Translations under genes and position numbers: made by a program
The notes under the pieces: model-generated
The model's input: only the letters and a program-made list of their open reading frames with translations
What the model was told of the DNA's origin: nothing
The model's database searches: none
Assembly: GCF_035046485.1 (NCBI RefSeq)
Contig: NC_085137.1
Span: 501,724,536 to 501,788,535, forward strand
Reading direction: 5' to 3'
DNA: 64,000 nucleotides
From: Aedes albopictus
Taxonomy: Eukaryota; Arthropoda; Insecta; Diptera; Culicidae
Shown: positions 1-11,453 of the stretch, piece after piece
Position numbering within the stretch: position 1 is the stretch's first letter
How the letters are laid out: the number at the start of each line of letters is the position of its first letter

Positions 1-269
1 TAGCTGTGTACAACAGCAGAGTCATTTTTATCATAGCGTTTCTTTAGTTCATCCGTTATTTGTTTGTAAGTTAACTCATTAAAATTTTTCCCAGGAAAAA
101 GCCTTTTCAACTCAATAAAAACTTCTTTACCGCAAACAGCTAGGAATGACGTTTTGTAGCGGTCCTCTGGAAATTCGTTATGTTTAAAAATCCATTCCAG
201 CTGTTCCTGGTATTGGCTGAATGGCATTGAGTATGGCACATAAGGATCCGCAATCGATGTTAAAGTCAT
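1..269 (-). CDS. Gag-like protein, N-terminal part (runs off the window)
   Basis: An open frame of 89 codons begins with ATG at 269-267 and continues past base 1 without a stop. The product starts MTLTSIADPYVPYSMPFSQY and later reads EDRYKTSFLAVCGKEVF, KRLFPGKNFNELTYKQITDE and LKKRYDKND. The layout (a hydrophobic aromatic helix, then KxxFLAVCGxEVxxELKxLFPxK, then LTYxxITDxLKxRY) is that of the N-terminal capsid-like part of Ty3/gypsy Gag and its domesticated relatives; this is recognition by eye. It would build a Gag capsid in an element, or be a co-opted host protein. The start is favoured because the ATG sits one base after a possible splice acceptor. No stops or frameshifts are seen. It could be the gag of an ordinary gypsy element; the apparent spliced 5' exon argues for a host gene. 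Confidence 0.6.
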   Translation of the reverse strand, partial: MTLTSIADPYVPYSMPFSQYQEQLEWIFKHNEFPEDRYKTSFLAVCGKEVFIELKRLFPGKNFNELTYKQITDELKKRYDKNDSAVVHS

Positions 270-270
270 C

Positions 271-900
271 CTTTCCAAAGAAATGCACAAGAATAATACA
301 CGAAAACAAATTAAAATTGGTCCCAATCCACAATGAAAATCAAATAAATTCAAAAAATCTCTCGCAAAAAAAAACTCACAAAAAGTAAACAAAAACCACG
401 TACCTGATTTACGATGCAAAAAATAACGATCCGGAAACAGCCCTGTAGGCAAAACGTTGCACTCCGTTACCAAAATCCGGTTCAAATCCTTCCGAAAAAA
501 CAGCAGCAGCAGCCAAAAGCACACAAAAATCCTTCAGATGCACTTGTGCATCCACAATCCACAGTGCACTCCACACAGCAGCAAACCAGCAGGCGATGAT
601 CGATGATGGCAAAATCACAACACTAGACACATGCACAGCTCCGACGAATCGTTTCAGCAACAGCAGCAGCACAACTTCAGGCACAACTCACTATCCCGGT
701 CGGCTGACTACAAAACTTTTCCACCGGTGGCGGCAGAATTTGATCGATGCACTAACACACCGAGTTCGTTGACCTCCGATGCACTTCTGATGCACTTAAT
801 GTCGTTGGTGTTTACTTTCGCCAGTTGCCGACCAGCCGACTAGCTCCGTCGTTCGGGTTGTCGGTGTTGGTGAGCTCCGTTGCTCGCACTCGCGCAGCTT
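271..900 (-). other. Putative 133-bp intron and 5' UTR exon of the gag-like gene
   Basis: On the minus strand the sequence reads AAATCAG|GTACGT with the junction between 404 and 403, a strong splice donor. A possible acceptor, TTCTTTGGAAAG|GATG, lies at 271 just before the gag-like ATG, giving a 133-bp intron (403-271). The upstream exon, roughly 404 to about 900, has in-frame stops just before the donor (TCG TAA ATC AG), so it would be 5' UTR. It is rich in CTG/CAG triplets and GTGCATC-type words. The transcription start is not located. The acceptor has only a modest pyrimidine tract, so the splice model is an inference. Confidence 0.4.
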
Positions 901-2026
901 ACGCACACTTCTTCGGAACTGTCAGAGTTCGTTCGGAAATTCTCTTTTGCGTTCCCGGTCGCTGGAATCGTCTGGGGAACTGGTTCGCACACTGAGAAAA
1001 TTGTGGTGGTGTATGTGATCCTCGGAAAAAATGTGGCCGAGCTCCTTGGATGAAATTCGTGGAATATATTCCAATCCACTAAAGTTGCACGCTAATTCAC
1101 ACGCGGAAAAAAAAAATCTCATGCAAAAAAATTAAACTTCACTAAAAAATCTATCCTCGTACGCCAACTGAAATGACTAGTTAACGAGAGGTATAGAAAC
1201 TTCTGGTATGTGGAACGATAAATTAAAACAGGTGTTACTTCGTTGGTAGTCACTAAAGTTCTGATATCTTATATTTCTCCTATTTCTTACACTGCCGAAC
1301 TTCTCCTATTTTCCCTTTTCTCTCTTCGTACTATCACTCGATATCTCTGAGCGAGTTCTCAAGTTCTCGTCACTACTACACCTAGATTGCAGAAAATACC
1401 TGTATTACTGCGCATGGACTCATTGAGCATACTGGTGAAATAAATGTGAGGGCTTTGGTTGTTCTTATAGATCACTTGGTCTGCAATTTCAGGTGCTATA
1501 AATAAGTCTAGAATGTCTTACACACATCAAACACCGATCCGACCGAATCTACATGAATGTAGATTATGTGACCCGATCTCCAGGATGATTTGGAGAACTT
1601 TAAATATTTAATTTGTTGGAACTCAAATCTGTTGTACTGCGTATAGTCTGGTAAAACCTAACTTCTTAAATAAAATAGCCACGGATACTACCGAAACCTT
1701 GGTTGATCTGACAGATCATTTCGGCTGACGTTTCGGATGATTTGGAGAGCATAGAATGCTCATGATGGACATTGACTTATAGAACATGATTTAATACATT
1801 AAGGTGTAAGCAATAGTTGAAATACCCGGTGTACATCAGGTTCGAGAGCACTGAACTGAAGATCTTCAAATGATCTGGTGTAATTAAAATTAAATATACT
1901 TTTTTTCGTAATTGTTATCATCTGGTGATATAATTTTGCTATCTATTGCCCATGATTTTATACAGCTCATCACAGAAGGTGGGCCAATACGACTTAAACA
2001 TTTGTCTAGTAGTACTACCCAAGAAC
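901..2026. other. Unassigned sequence
   Basis: AT-rich sequence with no sustained reading frame. Two short similar phrases (GATGATTTGGAGA near 1585 and 1737) are the only internal repeat noticed. The CpG-richer first 200 bases may belong to the promoter of the minus-strand gag-like gene. Confidence 0.4.
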
Positions 2027-2033
2027 ATACTAA

Positions 2034-2295
2034 CACAGACAAACAGACGTAACACCTTGAACGATTTTATGAAAATCCATCGCCCAGTTCACACTACCAT
2101 CACCTGGTGGAAAAGTTGCACGAATCACTGTGTTGTGCAATATCGTCAAACGAAGGCGCTAGTGTGAAACGTCAAACGCATAGATAAACGATGCGCGCGC
2201 CTCTGGTTGTGAAAGCCACAACTATGAAAATTTAAAATGATCGTTGAAAGCGTGGTCAATGGAAATTTCGCAAGTGTTACGTCTGTTTGTCTGTG
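2034..2295. mobile_element. MITE, 262 bp, with 22-bp perfect TIRs
   Basis: The left end (2034-2055) and the reverse complement of the right end (2274-2295) are identical over 22 bp, beginning CACAGACAAACAGACGTAAC. A perfect 7-bp direct repeat, ATACTAA, flanks it at 2027-2033 and 2296-2302. It has no coding capacity, so it is a non-autonomous DNA transposon. The CA start and a 7-8 bp target duplication suit a hAT-like origin, but the superfamily is not certain. Confidence 0.85.
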
Positions 2296-2302
2296 ATACT
2301 AA

Positions 2303-2971
2303 TATCTTACAGATCACTTTAAAAAATGTTGCCATTTCTCGGAAAACGGTTTCACTTTCTTTCGATGCTCATTTTTACGGTTATCGTTCCACAAATGCAT
2401 GTTTGTTTACCGAACGATAATCGTCCGTTCAATTGCAACAATCCTCCCCTTTGTATTTGATGGGCAAATGTAGTTTTGCTCTCCCATCTCGCAGACTCCC
2501 TGAAGCACAAATTACATCGACTGTGATGGCAGTGTTAACTGAAGCTGGGGATCTACGGCAAGAGCTCCATGTAGCTGTGCCGTTCGAGAGTATGTACAGT
2601 GTGAGCTCCCCGGTCTCTCAATTAGCACTCTAGCGCCGCCGCCAGAGGCAATCCTGAAGTCGGTGCGCTTCTCACTGGCGGTAGATATGTTTGCGCTCGC
2701 TGTGTGTACAAAATACAGATAATGTTTTAATTACTGGTATTAATAACAATAATAATAATCAATTTGCTTGTTTAATATTCAACATCTGCGTTTGTGGCAG
2801 CGCCTGCCGTTGCGTCGGCTATAAGAGGAACGACGACTGCACAGCAGCATTCTTGCCTCCTTCGGATCGCGGTTTGATCAGTGTGGTGTGGTGGCACTAT
2901 GGGCGAGAAAGCGAATTTGAATAAGTGCGATTTGCAAAGATTTACTCTCAATATGGTCATTTTTGATTATC
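2303..2971. other. Unassigned sequence
   Basis: Mixed sequence with a CpG-bearing stretch around 2630-2890. There is no recognisable protein domain, RNA gene or repeat boundary; small open frames on either strand are unremarkable. Confidence 0.35.
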
Positions 2972-3061
2972 GAGGTCGAAATACGTATCTATCAACGGCT
3001 GCAAATTCTTAGTGGAATTAAAAGGAACAGTACTTAACTCGATTTTCTTTTACTAATCTAG
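2972..3061 (+). repeat. Penelope-like element terminal fragment (5'-truncated)
   Basis: This stretch begins GAGGTCGAAATACGTATC and contains TTCTTAGTGGAATT and GGAACAGTACTTAAC. It matches, with few changes, the end of the Penelope-like element at 48598-48680. It holds only the 3' half of the hammerhead-like motif seen there (GGTC-GAAA-TACGTATC); the CTGAAGA half is missing. It is a truncated PLE end. Confidence 0.6.
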
Positions 3062-3441
3062 GTAAGTTTTTTTTACTTCGATATACATCTGTAGAGCTCT
3101 GCAAGATGCAGGAAGGAGGGAATCTTCGCTAAAGTACTTTAAATTAGTTAATACTACATTCTTACGTCTTTGGTTTTGTTCTTGATCTGCCTTAAATGAT
3201 CTAGCGTGAAAATGGATCTTCCAGTCTTGACGAAATTTAAATACCGTCGTGCGGGGTGTCATTAGGCCACTATTCCGCACGTTCAGAATACGACGGGAAT
3301 GCAAATTGTGTGCTCAACTACTAGAATAGTAAGATACTAATTCTAAGATACTTGGCATCCACCGTCAGATTCTCTGACATATATTGAATCCGTGGGATCG
3401 ATGGACCAATGTCACCCCGAACGACGGTACAGCTATTTATT

Positions 3442-3481
3442 GTCCGACGTTTCGGTCTCATTTAGGACCTTCCTCAGGAAC
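3442..3481 (-). ncRNA. Hammerhead-ribozyme-like motif, left arm
   Basis: Read on the minus strand: GTTC, CTGAGGA, a GGTC/GACC stem II with a 7-nt loop, GAAA, CGTC, then GGAC. GTTC and GGAC can pair as stem I (one G-U), and cleavage would follow the GTC. This is the compact type I arrangement known from Penelope-like elements. Core position 5 is G, allowed in CUGANGA. Activity is inferred from the motif only. Confidence 0.6.
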
Positions 3482-3823
3482 TCAATTATCGCCGATTTTT
3501 CGTCCAGTGTTGTTTTATCGAACAATGATTGTCGACGGATGGAGTTTCCCGCACAGCAGTTAACGGTTGGGATTCGGTAACTGTGGAAAACCCCTTCCGG
3601 AATTTTTTCGCTCTGGAACTTGACACCTTGCGCTTGGTCAATCACCATTGCTTTGCATTGATCGATCAAGCGCAAGGTGTCAAGTTCCTGAGCGGTAAAA
3701 TTCCGGAAGGGGGTTTCCACAGTTACCGAATCCCAACCGTTAACTGCTGTGCGGGAAAACTCCATCCGTCCGACAATCATTGTTCAATAAAACAACACTG
3801 GACGAAAAATCGGCAATTATTTA

Positions 3824-3863
3824 GTCCCTGAGGAAGGTCCTAAATGAGACCGAAACGTCAGAC
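3824..3863 (+). ncRNA. Hammerhead-ribozyme-like motif, right arm
   Basis: The plus strand reads GTCC, CTGAGGA (3828-3834), GGTC-loop-GACC, GAAACGTC (3852-3859), AGAC. It is the inverted partner of the motif at 3442-3481. Stem I is slightly weaker (three pairs plus a C/A mismatch) because the arm differs at one base. Confidence 0.55.
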
Positions 3864-3930
3864 AAGAATAAATAGCTATACTTGAATTTTGTCAAGACTG
3901 GAAGAGCCATTTTCAAGCTAAAATCTATCA

Positions 3931-4984
3931 CATTCGAATTAAATGATCTAGACCAGCATTTAATCTAGATCTCTGTATAAGCATTTTGGAGGGTTGTTGT
4001 TTTCAGAAAAGTGCTTGGTATTGGTTCACGCAGAAAAGAGCATGGTAAAATCAAAAATATTTCAGGTAAACTCAAATAAATTGTCGATTTATTCTGGCAA
4101 CAACAATAAAACTGTTTGGAGCAAATCGAACGTCACATTTGAAGCAAATTCAATCCATTTTTGAAACAAACATGCATCTTCTGACAGGTTATGTTAGAAA
4201 CAAGTGTAAAAAAATAGTTTTTTTTTTGTGGCAGGTCGGCGAAATATTTGTTTCCAATTAAATTTACAAAATCATTTCCTTCTCTAGGAAAACTCACTTC
4301 CCGCGTGGCACTCTCAATGCCAGCATCATGTAAATAACATACGCTCCCGAAAACAATGGGATTTCGTGGAAACTTTTGGTGAAACTTGTCTTTTTTGCAA
4401 GAGGAAATCTTGTTTGGTGCTGCAGCTGGAACTTGAGAGTTTTGTTTATGTTCTCGATGGCGGAACGGGGGGCTCTTCAATGGGTATTATAGAAATCAAT
4501 ATGTAATTGAGTTAGTTTTAAAAATTAATATTTTTTAGTTTTAAATATTTTATCACTTTATCGAATAAACATGAATATTTTTGTTTCAAACGAACGAAAT
4601 TTGTCTCCGTGTTGTTACCACGCTTTTACGTCTTCGATGTTGATATTGAACGACTACATTTAGATCTAGATAAGTTTTATCCTTCTAGTATCACGAGGTG
4701 ATACTAGTCACATAGTTTTAAATGCATTTAACACGACGTCCCCAACCCCTATTTCGACGAAAATGTCAAAATTCAAATGACTGGTTCTCAGTCGTTTTTC
4801 AACAGATTCTAAAAATTGTTGTACCAATCGATCACAAATTCCTTCTAGTTTTGGGAACCAGAGTCCACGTTACGGAAGCTGCCATCGTTCCGGAATTATT
4901 CCGGGGAGTCGTGGGGTAACCTCCTTATCACTTATGGTGTCTACATTGTAACGTTAACTAAAACCTTACATATAGCATATCAAT
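3931..4984. other. Unassigned sequence
   Basis: AT-rich, with a 115-codon open frame on the minus strand (4133-4480) that matches nothing I know and looks fortuitous. Near 4690 TCACGAGGTGATACTAG is a short imperfect palindrome. No element boundaries found. Confidence 0.35.
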
Positions 4985-5735
4985 CTTCATGATTTTGCAA
5001 AACTAGAACTCAAGAAGGAATTTAGAGACTTTATGGACATACTGGCCACTGGTACCCCCGAGGCAGTGGCCAGTTCGGGATTTTTTTTTTCTGAACCCAG
5101 TCTTGCGGCATATCATATGATTTTGCAAACCTAGAACTCTGGAAGTTATTTGAGACATTCTGGACATATTCGCCACTATCGGAGATACTCCGGGAACCTG
5201 ATGCCCCGATGAAGTGACCAGTTCGTGTTTTTTTTCTGAACCCAGTCTTGCGACATATTATTCTCCATGATTTTACAAAACAAGAACTCTAGAAAGCATT
5301 TTGAGACATTCTGGACATATTGGCCACTAATGGAGGTACTCCGGGAACCTTATGTACCCGGGGAAGTGACCAGTTTTTTTTTTTCTGAACTATGTCTTGC
5401 GACAAATCATTCTTCAAGATTTTGCAAAACAAAAACTGTAGAAGACATTTCGAGACTTTTTGGTTATTCTGGACACAATCAGAGGTACTCTGGGAACCTG
5501 GTGCCCCCTGGAAGTGACCAGTTTGTGAATACTTCTGAAGCCTGTCTTGCAACAAATCAATCTTGAATAAGAAGAACTGTAGAAGACCTTTTGGATATAC
5601 TGGCCACTCCACAGGAACGTGATTCCTTCTGAGAAAGGACTTGGCGACAGTCTTGCGACGATTTTGCGACGGTCTTGCAACACAGAGCGTTTTAGACGTA
5701 ATGGTCACTGCCAGAGGCACTTCGGTAACCATTGG
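4985..5735. repeat. Tandem repeat, period about 145 bp, roughly 4.5-5 units
   Basis: Units starting near 4987, 5120, 5268, 5415 and 5564 share ATGATTTTGCAAAAC, GAACTCTAGAA, GAGACATTCTGGACAT, TACTCCGGGAACCT, GAAGTGACCAG, a T-run, and CTGAACCCAGTCTTGCGACA. Units have diverged visibly and the last decays into short GTCTTGCGACG repeats. Long minus-strand frames across it are by-products of the repetition. Confidence 0.8.
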
Positions 5736-5769
5736 GAAAGTAAATAGATTTTGTTTTTTTTTTTCTGAA

Positions 5770-8597
5770 CAAAGGTTGTCCTAGGATTCTTGTAGGAGTT
5801 CCCCAGGAATACGTCCAGGGTTTTTTTTTTCGAAGTTTGTTTTCTGGGATACTGGAGTGTCTTCTTCTGGGAAATCTTGTGGAGCTTTTTCCTGAAATGT
5901 TGTGGAGATTTCCTCGAGAATCTCGTGAACATTTCCCCTGGAATTTCGTTTAGAATTCTCCTGGATTCTTGTAGACTGTAGAGATTTCCACTCAAATCTC
6001 GTGGAGTTTCTTTCTGGAATCTCGGGGAGATTTCCTTTTGAATATTGAAGAGATTTTCCCTGGAATTTCGTGGAGATTTCCCCTGGAATTTTGTGGAAAT
6101 TTACCTTTAGAATCTCCAGTGAGTCCAGAGATTCCAGTGGGAATAATCTGGAATGCGGAAATTTCCTCTACAATCTCCTGGAGATTCCCTATGGATTCTC
6201 GTGAAGATTTCCATTGGAATCTTGTGAAGATTTCCTCTAGAACCTCGTGAAGATTTCCCCCTGGAATTTCGTGGACATTGCTTCCGGAATCTCGTGGAGA
6301 TTTACTCTGGATTCTCGTAGAGATTTCCTTCGAAATCTTGTAGAGATTTCTCCTGGAATCTCGTGGAGATTCCCCTGGGATATTGTGAAGATTCCCAATG
6401 GAATCGTGTAGAGATTTCCACTGAAATCTTGTGAAGATTTCCTCTGAATCTTGTGCAGATTTCTATTTGAATCTTGTAGAGATTTCTCCTGCAATCTCAT
6501 GGAGATTCCCCCTGGAGTCTTGTGGATATTTCTTCTAGAATCTCGTGAAGATTCCCACTGGGATATTGTGAAGATTCCCCCTAGAATTTCGTGGAAATTT
6601 CTATTGGAATCTTGTAGAGATTTTACCTGAAATTTCGTGAAGATTCCGCCTGTAATCTTGTGTAGATTTCCTCTAGAACCTCGTGAAGATTCCCCCTGGA
6701 ATTTCGTGGAGATTTCCCCTGTATTCTCATGGAGATTTCCTCTGAAATCTTGTGGAGCTTCTTTTTGGAATCTTGTATAGATTTCCCTTGGAATCTCGTG
6801 GAGATTCTCATTCTCTTTTATCTTGTGGAGGTTTCCTTTAGAATCTCGTGAAGATTCCACCCGGTATTTTATTCTTCCTAGAATCCTTCCTTGAAAAAGA
6901 TTTCCCTTGGAATCTATTGGAGGTTCTCACTCTCTGTAATTTTGTGGAGATTTCCTTTAGAATCTCGTGAAGATTCCATTCGGTAATTCGTGGAGATTTC
7001 TTCTGAAATCTCAAGATTTTCCCTGGATTCTCGTGCAGATTTTGTTTGAAATCTTGTGGAGCTTCTTCCTGGAGTCTTGTGGAGATTTCCACTAATAAAT
7101 CTCTCTCTGAAATCATGTGGAGCTTCTTCCTTGAATCTCGTGGCTATTTCCCTTTCAATCTTGTAGATATTGTAGATACATTGGAATCTTGCGGAGATTT
7201 TCTCTAAAATCTCGTGAAAATACCCCTGGAATCTTGTAAAGATTCCTCCTGAAATCTCGTGGATATTTCTCCTGAAATCTCGTGTAGATTTCTCCTGAAA
7301 TCTCGTGGAGATTTCTTCTGCAATCTCGTGGAGATATCCCCTTGAATTCTCGTGGATATTTCCCTTTGAATCTTGTAGAGATTTCTCCTAAAATCTTGTG
7401 GAGATTTCTTCTAGAATATCATGAAGATTCCCACTGGAATCTTGTGAAGATTTCCCTTGGAATTTCGTTTAGATTTCCAGTGAAATCTTGTGGAGATTTC
7501 CTTTGAAATCTTGTGAAGCTTCTTCGTGGAAACTCGTGGAGATTTCTCTTGGAATCTTGTAGAAATTTCTCCTGGAATCTTGTGGAGATTTCTTCTAGAA
7601 TCTCATGAAGATTGCCCTGGAATTTCGTGGAGATTTCTTCTAGAATCTCGTGGAGATTTTCCCTGGGTTCTCGTGGAGATTTCCTTTGAAATCTTGTAGA
7701 GCTTCTTCCTGGAATCTCATCGAAACTTTCATTGGAATCTTGTGGAGATTTCCACTGAAAAATCTCCCTCTAAAATCATGTGGAGCTTCTTCCTGGAATC
7801 TCGTGGAAATTTCCCTTTTCATTTTGTAGAGATTTCCCCTGGAATCTCGAGGAGATTCCCCCTGGAATCTTTCGCAGATTTCCTCTAGAATCTCGTGAAA
7901 ATACACCTGGAATCTTGTAAAGATTCCTCCTGAAATCTCGTGGAGATTTCTCCTGAACTCTCGTGGAGATTTCTCCTAAAATCTCGTAGAGATTTCTCCT
8001 GAAATCTCGTGAAGATTTTTCCTTGAATTCTCGTAGAGATTTGCCTTTGAATCTTGTAGAAATTTCTCCTGGAATCTTGTGAAGATTTCCTCTAGAATAT
8101 CATGAAGATTCCCACTGGAATCTTGTGAAGATTTTCCTTGGAATCTCGTTAAGATTTCCAGTGAAATCTTGTGGGGATTTCCTCTGGAATTTTGTGGAGA
8201 TTTCTTTCAGCATCTCGTGGAGATATCGTCTGGATTCTCGTGGAGATTTCCTTTGAAATTTTGTAGAGCTTCTTTCTGGAATCTCGTGGAGATATCCTTT
8301 GGAATCTTGTAGAGATTTCCACTGAAATCTTGTGGAGCTTCTTCCATGAATCTCGTGGAAACTTCACTTTGAATAATGTAGAGATTTCTTTTGGAATCTC
8401 GTGGAGATTCCCCTGCAATCTCGTGGAGATACCTCTGGAATCTTGCAAAGATTCCTCCTGCAACCTCGTGGAGATTTCCATTGAAATCTTTTTTTTAGTC
8501 TTGTGAAGCTCCTTCTTGGAATCTCGTGTAGATTTCCCTTTGAATCTCGTAAAGATTTCCCCTGGAATCTCGTGGAGATTCCTCCGGGTCTCGCAGA
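5770..8597. repeat. Minisatellite array of 23-bp units, about 2.8 kb
   Basis: The unit approximates GATTTCCCCTGGAATCTCGT plus GGA, repeated around 120 times with substitutions and occasional 1-bp indels. Because 23 is not a multiple of 3, the minus strand reads a 23-residue super-repeat (GNLHEIPGEIxTRFQ...KSxRDSR) cycling through the three frames, which gives open stretches up to 207 codons. No conserved start, splice or domain supports a protein. It ends sharply at about 8597 next to unrelated sequence. Confidence 0.9.
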
Positions 8598-9311
8598 CTT
8601 TCCTGTTCTGACCCACAGTGTGCAGTGTGGTGCGGGTGTGGGCCTTTGGAGAATGAAGAGGCCAGCGTCCGATTCCACTTCTCTGGTATATTATAACGAG
8701 TTAGCGCCGGTTGTTTCGAGCGAACGGACCATGGCAAAAAGAAATCAACCGGCTAAAGGAAACAGAAACGCTGATTGTAATATTTAATTTGAGCTCGGTT
8801 ATGTTTTTCCTATTATGATTACGATGACGATTTGCACAGTTCACCTCCCTATCCGCAATACCGTGAAGTGCAGTTACCATTGCGCCTTGGTCGTCCACCA
8901 GCCTAATAAGTACAACGACGATTGGTGCACCACACCGTTTTGGGTATCGATCGGGAACCATTAGCCGCGGACGGCAAAGGGGGAAAAAATGGTCAGCTGG
9001 TAATTTGAGGAGCCACTCGAACAAGTCTGTGTCCGATCGTTGGTTATCAAATTCCAGCGTTTTGTTTTGATTTAAGAGGAAATTTGCATAAGCGCCGCCC
9101 GTCAGTCGCGCGCCGACCGAAAACCATGAGAAATGCCATCGTCCATTAGCGCCCAGACGGCCGACGGACGACGGCTGGACGCGTGAACCTCGGCTAGTTT
9201 CCCAGAGTCATCGAAGTTGTGTGCACTGAGAAAAAAAATCGCTTGATATTTGAAGCGATTTGAGCGATCATTTGATTGAAAGTGTATTACAATATACTTC
9301 AAAGTTCACCA
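8598..9311. other. Unassigned, relatively CpG-rich sequence
   Basis: This looks single-copy by eye. It contains several CG-containing words (TCAGTCGCGCGCCGACCG near 9105) but no credible reading frame or promoter that I can defend. Confidence 0.35.
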
Positions 9312-9576
9312 GAATTCAGGCCAAACATGTCTAAAGGTCCAATCTGCAGAAGAGAGGCTCTCTTTGGTTTCCCTCTCTTTCGTTAATATCTCAGCTGTTT
9401 ATTTGTATTATGATTGTCTCCTTGCATTGAACGATGGTCACAGCAATCGTCTTTTGATTTGTACTGCAAAAATAGTTGAAAAGTTTACCATTACATTGCA
9501 ATAATTGAAAGAGAAAGTGAACAAAGAGAGCCTCTCAAATGCAGATAGGACCTATTGAAATGTTTGGCCTGAATTG
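9312..9576. mobile_element. MITE, about 265 bp, with ~55-bp imperfect TIRs
   Basis: The left arm GAATTCAGGCCAAACAT...AGAGAGGCTCTCTTTG (9312-9366) is inverted at 9522-9576 as CAAAGAGAGCCTCTC...ATGTTTGGCCTGAATTG. There is no coding sequence. The target duplication is unclear because GAATT belongs to both the arm and the flank. Confidence 0.75.
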
Positions 9577-10699
9577 CAAGTGGAACTGTTGCAACGGAAA
9601 TTATTTGCTCATTTTATTTTAAAAGGTTTCCGTTGTAAAACTAACATGCAAATAACTTTCAGTGTACCTATAGAGAGGCCACCTATCAATTTCGCATATT
9701 GGACTTTCGCGAATGACCCACTGTGTGTGGTTTATTTTTGGATGTCCCGTAAACACTTCGGTATGGCATTCCACAACTACAATTTGACGGGGCACACTGT
9801 TGGGTGAATTGACCTGTGTGTCACGGAGCGAGGCAAGCGGAAGGGGTTAACGTAAACCATGATGCACATTAATACATCGCGGGCATATAGTCAAGTGGCG
9901 CCTCGTTTTCGATGACTTATTGGGAAGTGGAGGTTTTTTTTTGCTTCGGCGGACCAATCGACGATCGAGCAGAAATTTTGATGTATTTGATTAGCATAAC
10001 ACATTTTGTGATGGGGTCCTCCGTAGCTCCGTAGTCGTACGTTGGAATGCAGCAGTAGTTGGGTGCAACTCCAGGGTTTATTTGGATTTCTGATTTATGT
10101 AGAATAGACATTCTTTATGTTGTCCAACAACATTGGAATACAAGAGACTACGAAAATTCTCAACGAGTTACGGTACGAAGCATAATTTTAAACTGTTGGA
10201 CTATTCTAAGTATTCCGGTTATTGATATCCTCCAAACCATGTAAGAAGTTGAAATTGTGAGTGGGATTTATTCCATTAGGAGAGTAATCTCATGGTTACG
10301 AAGATGACAAACAAATTTGGAATGGTTGACGTTATCAACCGGATTATTGAACCGATGCAGCAATGGATCATTCGATTGGAATTTTTCCAGAATTTCAGGA
10401 ATTCAACACAAACAGGACACACTTGCTACAGGGCATTCAAGAGAGCAAATGAACCATTCTTATCATGTGATTTTTTCAGTAATTTGGTGTACATATAATA
10501 ACATAAGAAATCTTAATAATAAAAAATGATGAATGTGGTCTCTAGAAGTGTTTCCCCTGAGCATTATGAATAAAGCTTAATGTACTTATGCAGTCTCCCA
10601 ATGATATAACATTAGTGTTTACCTTCCAAAAATACTTATTACTATTATAACTGTGACTTTGTCACATAAGTTAAAGTTTGAATCCGTAACTATCATGGT
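9577..10699. other. Unassigned sequence
   Basis: No domain, RNA gene or repeat boundary recognised. Open frames of 60-77 codons occur by chance in this AT-rich stretch. Confidence 0.35.
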
Positions 10700-11271
10700 G
10701 GTGCTGCAGAGAGCTGTCCCTTAGCAATCATAACCTTGATCTGTTTCCAGGTCAAACGTTTGTCGACTTCTATTACCTAATTCCTTTTGGAAGTTTCATC
10801 GACATCAGCCGCTGGGCCTACATCTGATGTGATATTTTTGGGTTCCACGTCCCACGTCCACTGCAGCCGTTGAATGTTCTCCACTGATGCATACCAGGTT
10901 TTATTGGCGTAAAGCAGTATAGATATCATGACTCATTTAAATATTCTGATTTGATGCGTCTGATAATCTGATTATATTTCCATGTGTTTTTAAAACTTGC
11001 GAAAACAGTAAAAGATATTAAAACATTGTCTACAGCTTGTTCAGCTACCAAGATACCGGAAAGATTGGCCATGTTTACATCCAACAATTTAGTTTTACTG
11101 ACATTGATGGTGAAATCTTCCGCTGATGAGAGACCAGTACGATTATCAGGTTTACTCTTCATATAAATGCTTCGTCGATCTAGGAGAGCAACGTCAACAC
11201 TGTTCATGAACCACGTAGACCAAATTTCGGTCATCTCAGACGCCTTATCCCCTCGTAGGCTTTTGTCCACA
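10700..11271 (-). pseudogene. RTE-like LINE reverse transcriptase, decayed fragment
   Basis: The minus-strand translation gives FTINVSKTKLLDVNMANLSG, then ILVAEQAVDNV and IRRIKSEYLN. This is the segment after the catalytic FADD box, as in the better copy at 17.6-18.4 kb (LTINVIKTKSLDVSTVN...FTVAGQSVENVESF...SRRIKIRIFN). The copy is broken by indels, lacks the catalytic aspartates and is truncated at both ends. The RTE assignment rests on the style of the KTK...IRIFNSNVKSVLLY block. Confidence 0.6.
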
Positions 11272-11453
11272 CAATTTTAAAATTTATATAACTAACACTA
11301 GATTCGAACTTTTGCCCCAGTGGTGGGGCAAGAGTTCGAATAAGACGCACACATACAAAAAGTGTTGTAGCTCAAAATTGAAAAGACATTTGGTGTAACT
11401 TTGTTCAGCAAAATTAGATGGTAGAATTACCACATGGATGGTTCGAATCTTTA

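Larger units (their letters stand above)
3190..3930. mobile_element. Inverted-repeat (fold-back) remnant of a Penelope-like element
   Basis: Arms at about 3431-3636 and 3667-3880 are near-perfect inverted copies around a ~30-bp spacer: the words GGAACTTGACACC, TTAACGGTTGGGATTCGGTA and GACGTTTCGGTCTCATTTAG recur inverted. Outside them a weaker pair continues (TCAAGACTGGAAGA near 3225 inverted and near 3890 direct). Each arm carries the CTGAGGA...GAAACGTC core typical of hammerheads in PLE terminal repeats. No reverse transcriptase remains. The class assignment rests on the ribozyme motif. Confidence 0.65.

Noticed and set aside
3433..3831. Two overlapping ~100-codon frames on opposite strands with similar protein ends
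   Set aside because: They are the two arms of one inverted repeat, not a pair of genes.
5289..5732. 147-codon minus-strand frame
   Set aside because: It lies wholly in the 145-bp tandem repeat, with repeated peptide pieces and no recognisable domain.
6237..6860. 207-codon minus-strand open frame in the 23-bp array
   Set aside because: It is explained by a repeat unit that lacks stops on that strand; neighbouring frames read equally well and there is no start context, domain or splice site.
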